In this document: positions 17,938 through 26,171 of the stretch, piece by piece
How the letters are laid out: every line of letters starts with the position of its first letter
Position numbering within the stretch: position 1 is the first letter of the stretch
Assembly: GCF_965204125.1 (NCBI RefSeq)
Contig: NZ_OZ241968.1
Location: 1,550,001 to 1,614,000, forward strand
Length of the DNA: 64,000 nt
DNA from: Poriferisodalis sp965204125
GTDB lineage: Bacteria; Actinomycetota; Acidimicrobiia; Acidimicrobiales; Poriferisodalaceae
Direction: 5' to 3'
Translations under genes and position numbers: made by a program
The notes under the pieces: model-generated
Database searches by the model: none
The model's input: the letters and a program-made list of their open reading frames with translations, nothing else
What the model was told of the DNA's origin: nothing

Positions 17938-18441
17938 ATGCGGTTCCGCACCACGAGCGCCGACGGGACGCGAGCTGTCGCAGCGGCACTCGCCCCGCTC
18001 TTGCGTCCTGGCGATGTCCTGCTGCTGTCGGGCGACCTGGGCGCTGGCAAGACGGTGTTCACGCAGGGGCTGGCGGCAGCACTCGGGGTCGCCGAGCCGG
18101 TGACCAGCCCCACCTTCACGCTGGCGCAGAGCTACCAGGGCCGCATGCGGTTGCACCACCTCGACGTGTACCGGCTGGAGAATCTCGGCGAGGTGCTCGA
18201 CTTGGACCTGCCCGAGCTGCTCGACGACGACGCGGTGGTGTGCGTGGAGTGGGGCGAGGTGGTGATCGGCGAGCTGCCTCGCGACTTCCTGCAAGTACGC
18301 ATCAGGCTTGCCGACCCCGGCGAATCGCCCGACATCCGCATCTTCGAGGCCGACCTCGTGGGTCCGAGCTGGCACGCCCGCGCCGATTCGCTCGCCGCAG
18401 CATGGCACTTCGCCGACAGCTTCCCGGTGCCGCCGTGCTAG
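17938..18441 (+). CDS. tsaE: tRNA t6A biosynthesis ATPase TsaE
   Basis: P-loop ATPase that acts with TsaB and TsaD to make N6-threonylcarbamoyladenosine at tRNA position 37. Walker A is LSGDLGAGKTVFTQG (around residue 33-41), VTSPTFTLAQSY is the switch region, and HHLDVYRLE and CVEWGE are family blocks. Length 167 is normal. Its last codons TGC TAG form the beginning of a 32-bp tandem repeat that separates it from tsaB. Confidence 0.95.
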   Translation: MRFRTTSADGTRAVAAALAPLLRPGDVLLLSGDLGAGKTVFTQGLAAALGVAEPVTSPTFTLAQSYQGRMRLHHLDVYRLENLGEVLDLDLPELLDDDAVVCVEWGEVVIGELPRDFLQVRIRLADPGESPDIRIFEADLVGPSWHARADSLAAAWHFADSFPVPPC

Positions 18442-18498
18442 TTCACCGCTGCGCGGAGGCAGCGCAGTGCTAGTGCCCGACTGCGCGGAGGCAGCGCA
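18435..18498 (+). repeat. 32-bp tandem repeat (two copies) between tsaE and tsaB
   Basis: Copy 1 is 18435-18466 and copy 2 is 18467-18498; both begin GTGCTAGT and end CTGCGCGGAGGCAGCGCA, differing only in a six-base segment. The next bases, GTGCTAGT, are the first codons of tsaB, so the 8-bp opening occurs three times. In copy 1 it contains the tsaE stop (TGC TAG); in the third it is the tsaB start (GTG CTA GTT). Each unit can fold as CTGCGC/GCGCAG with GGAGG in the loop, and the second GGAGG is well placed as the tsaB ribosome site. Confidence 0.9.
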
Positions 18499-19197
18499 GT
18501 GCTAGTTCTCGGCATCGAGACTGCGACGCCCCAAGTCGGCGTGGCCATCGGCGGGCACGAAGGCATCATCGCCTCGTTCCACACCACCCGCGACCGGCGC
18601 CACGCCGAGACGCTCGCGCCGGCCATCCGGTTCCTCTGCGAGCAGGCGCAGATGAAGCTGTCGCAGATCGGCCTGGTGGCCGTCGATGTCGGCCCCGGCC
18701 TGTTCACCGGTTTGCGGGTGGGTTTGGCGACCGCGAAGTCCATTGCGCATGCCTGCCGCGTCCCGATGATCGGCGTCTCCAGCCTCGACCTCACGGCATT
18801 CCCGGCGCGCTTCAGCGATCGGCTCATCGTCTCCACCGTCGATGCTCGCCGGGGCGAGATCTTCTACGCCACGTACCGGCGGGCGCCCGGGGGCATCCAG
18901 CTCATGAGCCCGCCCGCCGTCGATCAGCCCGCCGATGTCGCCGCGCAGCTGATGGCAACGGGTGCGGAGACGCTGATCGTGGGCGACGGTGCCGAGCGCT
19001 ATGCGGAGGTGCTGGGCGGTGTGCGCGGCGCGGAGATAGGCCGGGAGGGGCTGCGCCATCCCAACGCCGGTGCCCTGGTGGAGCTGGCGCACGCCCGAGC
19101 GCTGCGCGAAGAGTTCGTCAGCCCATCCGAGATCTCGCCGATGTACCTGCGCGCCCCCGACGCTCGCATCAATTGGCAGCAGCGGGAGCGATCGTGA
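18499..19197 (+). CDS. tsaB: tRNA t6A biosynthesis protein TsaB
   Basis: Scaffold partner of TsaD in t6A synthesis, of the ASKHA fold. It starts LVLGIETATPQVGVAIG, continues with HAETLAPAI and DVGPGLFTGLRVGLATAK, and ends with YLRAPDARINWQ. 232 residues. The GTG start has GGAGG seven bases upstream (18487-18491), supplied by the last copy of the junction repeat. The stop overlaps the rimI start by four bases (GTGA). Confidence 0.94.
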   Translation: MLVLGIETATPQVGVAIGGHEGIIASFHTTRDRRHAETLAPAIRFLCEQAQMKLSQIGLVAVDVGPGLFTGLRVGLATAKSIAHACRVPMIGVSSLDLTAFPARFSDRLIVSTVDARRGEIFYATYRRAPGGIQLMSPPAVDQPADVAAQLMATGAETLIVGDGAERYAEVLGGVRGAEIGREGLRHPNAGALVELAHARALREEFVSPSEISPMYLRAPDARINWQQRERS

Positions 19198-19793
19198 GTA
19201 CAGCGCATACAGCGGCGGCCCCTGCAGGCCGGCGGCGTGCTCCGGCTGCGCCTGGCCCAGCGCCCGTCATCGTCCCGATGCGCCGCAAGCATCTGCGCGA
19301 GATCCGTCGCATCGACAAGCTGGTGTACCCGAGGCCCTGGTCGATGGCCCTGTACCTGGACGAATTGCAGCGGGGCGGCGAGCGGGTGTACCGCGTGGCC
19401 TGCACGCCGGGCCCCGACGGCCGACCCGCCGGCGTCATCGGCTACGGCGGCTTCATGATCGTGGCCGGTGAGGGGCACATCACCTCCGTGGCGGTGCATC
19501 CCCACTGCCAGGGTCACCGCGTGGGCGCACGGCTGATGCTGGAGCTGCACCGCGAGGCCCGACGCATCGATGGGCTGGAAGCGCTGACGCTGGAGGTGCG
19601 TTCCTCCAACACTGCGGCCCAGCGCCTCTACCGCTGGTTCGGCTATGCGCCCGTCGGCAGCCGCAAGAACTATTACCGGGGCGGCCCTGGCGGAAAGCGA
19701 GAGGACGCATTGGTGATGTGGTGCCACGACATCGGCAGCGACGAGCACAGCACACGGTTGGATGGCATTGCGGCCAGCATGGGGGTGCAATGA
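19194..19793 (+). CDS. rimI: ribosomal-protein-alanine N-acetyltransferase (GNAT), RimI-like
   Basis: Acetyl-CoA-dependent N-acetyltransferase; RimI acetylates the N-terminus of ribosomal protein S18 in E. coli. GNAT motif A is HITSVAVHPHCQGHRVGARL, and motif B is EVRSSNTAAQRLYRWFGY. GTG 19194 overlaps the tsaB stop and gives 199 residues, including a roughly 20-residue Ala/Pro-rich leader. The last bases overlap tsaD (ATGA). Placement between tsaB and tsaD is typical for actinobacteria; substrate range may differ from E. coli. Confidence 0.9.
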   Translation: MSTAHTAAAPAGRRRAPAAPGPAPVIVPMRRKHLREIRRIDKLVYPRPWSMALYLDELQRGGERVYRVACTPGPDGRPAGVIGYGGFMIVAGEGHITSVAVHPHCQGHRVGARLMLELHREARRIDGLEALTLEVRSSNTAAQRLYRWFGYAPVGSRKNYYRGGPGGKREDALVMWCHDIGSDEHSTRLDGIAASMGVQ

Positions 19794-20797
19794 CGACCAT
19801 CCTCGGCATCGAGACTTCCTGCGATGAGACGGCCGCAGCGGTCGTGGACGACGGCCGCGACGTGCGCTCCAGCATCGTCAGCAGCCAGGTGGATCTCCAT
19901 GCCCGCTACGGCGGCGTGGTTCCCGAGATCGCGGGCCGCGCCCACGAAGCCCTCATCACGCCCGTCGTGGCCGAGGCGCTGGTGGAGGCCGGCGCCGCCG
20001 ACAGCGACATCGACGTCGTGGCGGCTACCTGCGGTCCCGGATTGGTGGGCAGCCTGCTGGTGGGGGTGGCCGCTGCCAAGGCGCTGGCGCTCGTGTGGGA
20101 CGTTCCCTACATCGGCATCAACCACCACGAAGCCCACCTGTACGCGGCGCTGCTCGATGAGCACGACGCCGAAGTGCAGTTCCCGCTGGTCACCCTGCTG
20201 GTCTCGGGCGGACACACGATGCTGATCTCGTTCGAGGGCCACGGCCGCTACCGCCTGCTGGGTGCCACCCGTGACGATGCCGCCGGGGAGGCCTTCGACA
20301 AGGTGGCCCGCTACCTGGGGCTCGGTTACCCGGGCGGTCCCGTCATCGACCGGCTGGCGTCCGAGGGCGATCCCACCACGGTACCGCTCACCAGGGCCAT
20401 GCTCGACGACGGCTACGACTTCTCGTTCTCGGGCATCAAGACGGCGGTCATCAACTGGGTTCGAGCCCACCCCGAGGTCGCCACTGCCGACGTTGCGGCG
20501 TCGTTCCAGGCCTGCGTGACCGACGTGCTCACCCACAAAGCCCGCAAGGCGGCCCGCGAGATTTCAGCAGCGGGCATCTGCCTGGCCGGCGGCGTGGCGG
20601 CCAACAGCGCATTACGGGAGCGAACGCTCGACATCTGCATGGAAGACGGCATCAACGCCTACCTGCCGAGCCGGGCCATGTGCACCGACAACGCCGCAAT
20701 GATCGCCGCGACGGCCTGGTACCGGTTGGCCAGCGATGGTCCTTCCAACCTCGACGGCGGCGCCGATCCCAACCTGCGCATCGACTTCCTTAACTAA
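19790..20797 (+). CDS. tsaD: tRNA N6-adenosine threonylcarbamoyltransferase TsaD
   Basis: Catalytic subunit that transfers the threonylcarbamoyl group to A37 of ANN-decoding tRNAs. The metal motif HHEAHLYAA is intact, preceded by LGIETSCDETAAAVV and followed by LVSGGHTMLI and AGGVAANSALRE. The protein is 335 residues from ATG 19790, which overlaps the rimI stop. In many actinobacteria groES-groEL follows directly; here two reverse-strand genes intervene. Confidence 0.96.
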   Translation: MTTILGIETSCDETAAAVVDDGRDVRSSIVSSQVDLHARYGGVVPEIAGRAHEALITPVVAEALVEAGAADSDIDVVAATCGPGLVGSLLVGVAAAKALALVWDVPYIGINHHEAHLYAALLDEHDAEVQFPLVTLLVSGGHTMLISFEGHGRYRLLGATRDDAAGEAFDKVARYLGLGYPGGPVIDRLASEGDPTTVPLTRAMLDDGYDFSFSGIKTAVINWVRAHPEVATADVAASFQACVTDVLTHKARKAAREISAAGICLAGGVAANSALRERTLDICMEDGINAYLPSRAMCTDNAAMIAATAWYRLASDGPSNLDGGADPNLRIDFLN

Positions 20798-20840
20798 CGT
20801 CCAAGTCCTCAACCGCTACCCGGCAAGTGCGGCAATGGGG

Positions 20841-21968
20841 CTATTCGGAGTCCTCGAGACCGAACTCGGCCAAGACCCTGTCGATGGTGTTTTGACGAGT
20901 CAGCTTGCAGGCCGTGTTCTGATTGGCAAACAATCCCGGTTCCCAAAACGCCTCGCCGAAGTCGCGGGTGGCCATCCATTTGACCGGGACCACCATCTCG
21001 ACGGCATCTTCATCCTCCGAGGCCGCGGCATTCAGGAAATGCGAGTGGATGTCAGGCTGCTCGATGAGTGCCTCTTCTTCGCCCCTGACGATCACGGTCG
21101 CCTCGCCGATCGGCCTCATTTCACCGGTCACTTCACCGACGCCAACATATCCGCAACCCGCCACATGGGCGAAAACGCGATGTCCTCGCTCAAGATGCCG
21201 CAGGGGTTTCCAATAGCGTTTGCCGCTGCCGCCGTTCAGAAAGCCATACCGGCGCGCCAATAACCAGCGCTTGTCGTCTTCACGGCTCCCGAGCACGGCG
21301 TAGTAGTCCCGACCGTTCCATGGGCGGCTCTTGCTGCGCACCTTGCGGTTGGGACGATTCTCGGCGACCTGCTGGTCCAATAGCCATGTCCGCGCCAAGT
21401 ACTCGTTGTCATTGTGGGCGAAGTGACGGAAGAACACTGCGTTGATCGGAACTTCGTACGTTTCGGCCAGAAACTCAACGATGCGATCTGATGCATCGTC
21501 CAGCTTCGAGGCCACGATGGTGAACTGCTGGTCGGCGTTGACCACATCGGGCAGCGCTTGGCCGAATTGATCGGCAAATGCCGCGTCGAGCGACTCCGCG
21601 CCGGAGACCTCACCGGGGTTCCGGTCAGTGCTGAGTTTGTGGGCATCAAAGATGTCCTGCAGTTCCTGCAGGCCCAAGTTCGCAGCCCATGAGCCGTAGT
21701 CGAGTACTTGTGCGACGGTGTCTCGCGGTGTCTGGTCGCGCTTCAGCTCCAGTACGTGAACACGGCCTTCATCGTCCAGTGCCAGCAGGTCGATGCGACC
21801 ACCGAACGACGTGGGCACCTGCCGCCCGATAATGAGAAGTTCCGTTCCCAACATGGTCGGGTCATCGATGAGCAGCGTCTCCAAGCGCTCTTCTGAATCC
21901 AGCGCGGAAGACCCAAGCAGCACGGGTCCGCTGTTGCTCATGTGCCACACCGCCAGTTCCACTGACAT
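20841..21968 (-). CDS. NucS/DUF91-like nuclease domain fused to EVE-like domain
   Basis: 375-residue protein with two parts. Residues about 20-120 resemble the NucS/DUF91 PD-(D/E)xK fold: an Asp in GGRIDLLALDDEG, then HVLELKRDQTPRDT (the ExK element) and VAQVLDYGSWAANLG. The C-terminal half (about 215-330) has RWLLARRYGFLNGG, LERGHRVFAHVAGCGYVGVGEV and later WMATRDFGEAFW, which look like an EVE/PUA-like base-reading domain. Such fusions are known among modification-sensing restriction enzymes, so a role in DNA surveillance is plausible (inference). ATG 21968 is chosen for GGGAGG six bases upstream. It lies head-to-tail 226 bp after the AlbA_2 gene; that gap holds no convincing gene. Confidence 0.72.
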   Translation of the reverse strand: MSVELAVWHMSNSGPVLLGSSALDSEERLETLLIDDPTMLGTELLIIGRQVPTSFGGRIDLLALDDEGRVHVLELKRDQTPRDTVAQVLDYGSWAANLGLQELQDIFDAHKLSTDRNPGEVSGAESLDAAFADQFGQALPDVVNADQQFTIVASKLDDASDRIVEFLAETYEVPINAVFFRHFAHNDNEYLARTWLLDQQVAENRPNRKVRSKSRPWNGRDYYAVLGSREDDKRWLLARRYGFLNGGSGKRYWKPLRHLERGHRVFAHVAGCGYVGVGEVTGEMRPIGEATVIVRGEEEALIEQPDIHSHFLNAAASEDEDAVEMVVPVKWMATRDFGEAFWEPGLFANQNTACKLTRQNTIDRVLAEFGLEDSE

Positions 21969-22194
21969 CGCTGCCTCCCTGGCCACATGCCCCGGTCACT
22001 GTCCCAGCCAGCTGAGCCTAAGAGACAGTGCGGAATGTGCGCATCCTCGCCGCGCCGCTCACCGTTCTTGCACGTGTTGCCCTCATTCGCGCGGTTGGAC
22101 TCATGGACCCATCGGCTCTCGACGGTGGTGCGGGTCCAGGCCCGTCAAAGGACTTCGTGGATTGAGCCAATGTGGCGAGCGAGCGTCGTGTCGA

Positions 22195-23856
22195 TCACCC
22201 GCTGCCGGGAAGCACATAGTGCGAGCCACGCTTGGAGCCGCGAAGTTCAAGCTGTCCGTGTGCGACCAGGTTTCGAAGCACGGCTACCGCTTCGGATCGA
22301 GAGAGGCCCATGAATTCGCGTACTGCAGCATTAGTGATCGGACCCGAATTGGCCATGTCCACGATGGCGGCCTGCAGGCTGGCGCGGTCCAAGCCAACCC
22401 ACGCAGGACGTCGAAGCCCAGGCGCGATGTAGTACCGGGTGCCACGACGCTCGCCGTCTTGGATGAGGAAGCCTGCATCGCGCAGCCGCTGCAAACTCTG
22501 GCGTGCCGTTGAACTATCAGCGTTGAGCAGCGACCTGACGCTGGCGTTCGAGAGCTCGACTCCTCGAGCCGCCTCGATGAGCACACGTCGATCCTCAGGT
22601 TGCAAGACGGTTCGCTGCTCAAGTTCACGCGCCCACGCACGTTCCTCGGGTGAGACCGGGCTTTCGATCGGCAGCCGTACCGCGATGTGTCCAGAGGGAT
22701 CTTCGGCGAAGGTGGGCTCTGCTCGAAGATCTTCAGCCATTTCCTCAAGGATCACCCGCACACCTCGGCCTGCGTCCTCCGCGAGACCGAACGCACGCAG
22801 CGCTTGGATAATGCGCCGATTGCGTGCAGCATGCGCATGGCGCAGGTTCTCGCTCGTCACCGGCGCAACAAATCCTCCTGGGGACTTCACCGACACCTCG
22901 TGAGGTGTCACTCGTACTTCGACCGCGGATCCTGCGAGCTGATAGTCGCGGTGAGCGACGGCATTGGCGATCACCTCCCTCAGCGCCCTCACCGGGAGGC
23001 GTCGAAGTTCGTGACGCTTGCGTCCGAGTACGACGAGATCGAAACCCAGTTCGTTGTCGATCCATGCAGTTGCCTCGTCGACCTGCTGGGCCGGGGTGCC
23101 TGCAAACGACTTGCGAAGGTCGTGTTCTCCGTCAGGGTTGGGAAAGCGAAAGACCTCGACGAAGCACTTGCCGAATTCGTTCGAAGCCTGCGGCACCAAG
23201 AAGAGCGCCCCGGCCTTGGTTAGCACTGGCTCGCCGGCCTGACGTACGAGCATTCCTCGCTCTTCGAGCGCGTCAGCCAAGCTGGAACCGTCGAGGTCTG
23301 CATCGACGTCGAGAGCCTCGCAAAGCTGTCTGAGCAGGTCCGGGTCGGCCTCGGCGATTGACCACTCCGAGGGGCTGTTGTCGAAGCTGTCGTGTGTGCG
23401 CTCTGTTACCAATTCGACGAGAGCTGCCCCTGTCAATGGAAGGTTCTGCTTGCCTCTGCGAACCAGCGCGGCACCGTCCGATGTCTGCGCCAGCCCTTGC
23501 ATCCGTCGCTCGATCGACAGGACGGTGATCAGCACGGTCCCGACAGTCAGCGAGCGGATCTTGATCGGGCCGGGTGATTCGATGTCGTTGATGATCTCCC
23601 ACAGCGTTTTTTCCAGACCGGCATCCAGCGGTTTGCCTGTGGGCTGGCCGCTGTCATCGACGCCGAGCAGCAGGACACCACCGTCGGCGTTGGAAAATGC
23701 GACGATTGCCCGCTGGATCTCCTTGCGGCTGACGCCTGCCTTCCATTCCACGTAGTTGTTCTCGTTCGGAAACTCTGTTCTGAATTGCTCGGTCGTCATC
23801 AACAGTTGCTGTGTCTGCCTGCTGGGATGAAATGACGGATATGAACGATTTGTCAT
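22195..23856 (-). CDS. AlbA_2/Schlafen-like putative DNA-binding regulator with C-terminal winged helices
   Basis: 553 residues. The N-terminal AlbA_2 (Schlafen-like) domain is seen in NNYVEWKAGVS, AIVAFSNADGGVLLLGVDD and ALVRRGKQNL. The centre has the GHKL-like block REVIANAVAHRDY and GLAEDAGRGVRVILEEM found in COG2865 proteins. Two winged-helix segments follow (SNASVRSLLNADSSTARQSL and ITNAAVREFMGLSRSEAVAV). Proteins of this kind occur as regulators and in defence loci. ATG 23856 may start a leaderless transcript: TAAGTT lies seven bases upstream; ATG 23799 is the alternative and fits the family start (MTTEQFRTEF). The surrounding DNA is AT-richer than the rest of the window, suggesting acquired sequence. 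Confidence 0.78.
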   Translation of the reverse strand: MTNRSYPSFHPSRQTQQLLMTTEQFRTEFPNENNYVEWKAGVSRKEIQRAIVAFSNADGGVLLLGVDDSGQPTGKPLDAGLEKTLWEIINDIESPGPIKIRSLTVGTVLITVLSIERRMQGLAQTSDGAALVRRGKQNLPLTGAALVELVTERTHDSFDNSPSEWSIAEADPDLLRQLCEALDVDADLDGSSLADALEERGMLVRQAGEPVLTKAGALFLVPQASNEFGKCFVEVFRFPNPDGEHDLRKSFAGTPAQQVDEATAWIDNELGFDLVVLGRKRHELRRLPVRALREVIANAVAHRDYQLAGSAVEVRVTPHEVSVKSPGGFVAPVTSENLRHAHAARNRRIIQALRAFGLAEDAGRGVRVILEEMAEDLRAEPTFAEDPSGHIAVRLPIESPVSPEERAWARELEQRTVLQPEDRRVLIEAARGVELSNASVRSLLNADSSTARQSLQRLRDAGFLIQDGERRGTRYYIAPGLRRPAWVGLDRASLQAAIVDMANSGPITNAAVREFMGLSRSEAVAVLRNLVAHGQLELRGSKRGSHYVLPGSG

Positions 23857-23921
23857 TGAGACGAACTTATCTCACCGATCTTGTTATAAGCAACATAATT
23901 TTCAATTGTGTTTGCAGAAGG

Positions 23922-23950
23922 TTGTGGCTGGTCCCGAGGGCTCGTATCGT
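23922..23950 (+). promoter_or_regulatory. probable groESL promoter
   Basis: TTGTGG (23922-23927) and TATCGT (23945-23950) are separated by exactly 17 bases and the second box abuts the CIRCE operator, an arrangement that lets HrcA block transcription start. The -35 match is modest. Confidence 0.55.
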
Positions 23951-23976
23951 TAGCACTCGCCCGGTGAGAGTGCTAA
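23950..23976 (+). promoter_or_regulatory. CIRCE operator (HrcA binding site) upstream of groES
   Basis: Perfect inverted repeat TTAGCACTC, nine-base spacer, GAGTGCTAA, matching the CIRCE consensus in every position. It lies 67 bp before groES. By established knowledge HrcA represses chaperone operons through this element at normal temperature; hrcA itself is not in this window. Confidence 0.97.
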
Positions 23977-24043
23977 GTGCCGCCGGGCAGTTCCATGACA
24001 CGCCCCCAGACAGGGCACAGCGCCACAGGAGGCACTTCCGACC

Positions 24044-24334
24044 ATGAACCTGAAGCCACTTGAGGACCGCATCGTCGTGCGTCCGAGCGACGCGGAGGAG
24101 ACCACGGCCAGCGGCCTGGTCATCCCCGACACCGCCAAGGAAAAGCCCCAGCAGGGCGAGGTACTTGCGGTCGGCCCCGGCAAGCGTTCCGACCAGTCGG
24201 GCGAGATCATCCAGATGGATGTCGGCGTCGGCGACACCGTCGTGTACAGCAAGTACGGCGGCACCGAGATCACCGTGGCCGGCGAGGACCTGCTCATCCT
24301 GAGCGCCCGCGACGTCCTGGCCATCGTGGCCTGA
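24044..24334 (+). CDS. groES: co-chaperonin GroES
   Basis: Ten-kilodalton heptameric lid of the GroEL chamber. 96 residues with LKPLEDRIVVRPSDAEETTA, the mobile-loop region TASGLVIPDTAKEKPQQGEV and the closing EDLLILSARDVLAIV. A GGAGG lies upstream of ATG 24044. It is the first gene after the CIRCE site and is followed 34 bp later by groEL. Confidence 0.98.
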   Translation: MNLKPLEDRIVVRPSDAEETTASGLVIPDTAKEKPQQGEVLAVGPGKRSDQSGEIIQMDVGVGDTVVYSKYGGTEITVAGEDLLILSARDVLAIVA

Positions 24335-24368
24335 CGCTGAGCGCGCCGAGGGGAAAGAGAACAAACAC

Positions 24369-26018
24369 ATGCCCAAGATCCTGAAGTTCAGCGAGGAGGC
24401 CCGGCGTGGCCTCGAAGCTGGCGTCAACAAACTGGCCGATGCGGTCAAGGTGACCCTGGGGCCCAAGGGCCGCAATGTCGTGCTCGAGAAGTCATTCGGG
24501 GCACCCACGATCACCAACGACGGCGTGAGCATCGCCCGCGAGATCGAGCTGGACGACCCGTTCGAGAACATGGGCGCTCAGCTCGTCAAGGAAGTGGCCA
24601 CCAAGACCAACGACGTCGCCGGCGACGGCACCACCACCGCCACCGTGCTGGCTCAGGCCATGGTCCGTGAGGGCCTGCGCAACGTGGCCGCCGGTGCCAA
24701 CCCGATGGAGCTCAAGCGGGGCATCGAGACCGCTGTGGCTGCCGCTGTCGACGAGATGGTCGACATGTCGACCGACGTCTCCGATGACAAGGACAAGATC
24801 GCCAGCGTCGCCGGGATCTCCTCGGCCGATACCACGATCGGCGAGACGCTTGCCGAGGCGTTCGACAAGGTCGGCAAGGACGGCGTCATCTCGGTGGAGG
24901 AATCCAACACGTTCGGCGTCGACCTCGAATTCACCGAGGGCATGCAGTTCGACAAGGGCTTCCTGTCGCCGTACTTCGTGACCGACCCCGACCGCCAGGA
25001 AGCTGTCTTCGACGACCCGTACCTGCTGTTCGTGAACGGCAAGATCGGCGCGGTCGCCGAGATGGTGCCGGTGCTCGAGAAGGTCATGCAGACCGGCAAG
25101 GGCTTGGTGATCATCGCCGAGGACGTCGAGGGCGAGGCGCTGGCCACGCTCGTGGTCAACAAGATCCGCGGCACGTTCTCATCGGCAGCCGTGAAGGCGC
25201 CTGGCTTCGGCGAGCGACGCAAGGCGATGCTGGCCGACATGGCGATCCTGACCGGCGGCGAGGTCATCTCCGAAGAGGTCGGCCTGAAGCTCGACAACAC
25301 CACTCTCGACCTGCTGGGCACCGCCCGCAAGGTGATCATCACCAAGGACGAGACCACGATCGTGGAGGGCGGCGGCGACAGCGGCGACGTCGACGGGCGT
25401 GTGGTTCAGATCAAGCGCGAGATCGACGACACCGACTCCGACTGGGATCGCGAGAAGCTGCAGGAGCGGCTGGCGAAGCTGGCCGGCGGCGTGGCGGTGA
25501 TCCAGGTCGGCGCGGCCACCGAGGTCGAGCTGAAGGAGAAGAAGCACCGCATCGAGGACGCGGTGTCGGCCACCCGTGCTGCGATCGAAGAGGGCATCGT
25601 GCCCGGCGGCGGCACTGCGCTGCTGCGGGCTCGGGCTGCTGTGGCAGCGCTCGATCTCGACGGCGACGAGGCCACCGGGGCTCGCATGGTGCATCGTGCA
25701 CTGGAAGGCCCCAGCCGCCAGATCGCGCAGAACGCCGGCTACGAGGGCGCTGTCATCGTGCAGCAGATCGAGCAGGCCGACGGCAACACGGGCTTCAATG
25801 CCGACACCGGCAAGTTCGAGGACCTGGTGTCGGCCGGCGTCATCGACCCGGCCAAGGTCACCCGTGCGGCGCTGCAGAACGCAGCGTCGATCGCGGCGCT
25901 GCTGCTCACCACCGAAACCCTGGTGACCGACAAGCCCGAAGATCCGGATCCCGCCGCCGCGGCTGCGGCTGCTGCTGCCATGGGCGGCGGCATGGGTGGC
26001 ATGCCGGGGATGATGTAG
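24369..26018 (+). CDS. groEL: chaperonin GroEL
   Basis: Sixty-kilodalton ATP-dependent folding chamber. 549 residues with the ATP-site blocks VTLGPKGRNVVLEK and DVAGDGTTTATVLAQAM, the apical region, and the canonical Gly-Met-rich tail MGGGMGGMPGMM. The Met-rich tail indicates the housekeeping type rather than the His-rich actinobacterial GroEL1 type. It shares the CIRCE-controlled transcript with groES and is followed by a hairpin at 26052-26069. Confidence 0.98.
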   Translation: MPKILKFSEEARRGLEAGVNKLADAVKVTLGPKGRNVVLEKSFGAPTITNDGVSIAREIELDDPFENMGAQLVKEVATKTNDVAGDGTTTATVLAQAMVREGLRNVAAGANPMELKRGIETAVAAAVDEMVDMSTDVSDDKDKIASVAGISSADTTIGETLAEAFDKVGKDGVISVEESNTFGVDLEFTEGMQFDKGFLSPYFVTDPDRQEAVFDDPYLLFVNGKIGAVAEMVPVLEKVMQTGKGLVIIAEDVEGEALATLVVNKIRGTFSSAAVKAPGFGERRKAMLADMAILTGGEVISEEVGLKLDNTTLDLLGTARKVIITKDETTIVEGGGDSGDVDGRVVQIKREIDDTDSDWDREKLQERLAKLAGGVAVIQVGAATEVELKEKKHRIEDAVSATRAAIEEGIVPGGGTALLRARAAVAALDLDGDEATGARMVHRALEGPSRQIAQNAGYEGAVIVQQIEQADGNTGFNADTGKFEDLVSAGVIDPAKVTRAALQNAASIAALLLTTETLVTDKPEDPDPAAAAAAAAAMGGGMGGMPGMM

Positions 26019-26051
26019 CTCCCGCTCCACCTCCTCCCTAACAAGCGCAGG

Positions 26052-26069
26052 GCCGGCGTTCGCGCCGGC
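26052..26069 (+). terminator. hairpin after groEL
   Basis: GCCGGCG, tetraloop TTCG, CGCCGGC: a stable seven-pair stem 33 bp after the groEL stop. The following bases (TCTGTGTCGTTG) are only moderately T-rich, so it could be a weak intrinsic terminator or an mRNA-stabilising hairpin. Confidence 0.6.
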
Positions 26070-26171
26070 TCTGTGTCGTTGCCGGGCGGTACCCGGCTGC
26101 CAAAACCCGCAATGCCGCTAGGACCCAACGGTACCCTCATACCTTTCCCCAACTCGGCGCAGCTGCGGCCC

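Noticed and set aside
21793..22512. Forward open frame spanning the gap between nuclease and AlbA_2 genes
   Set aside because: Composition is Ser/Arg/Cys-rich without any motif, and both ends are antisense to real genes.
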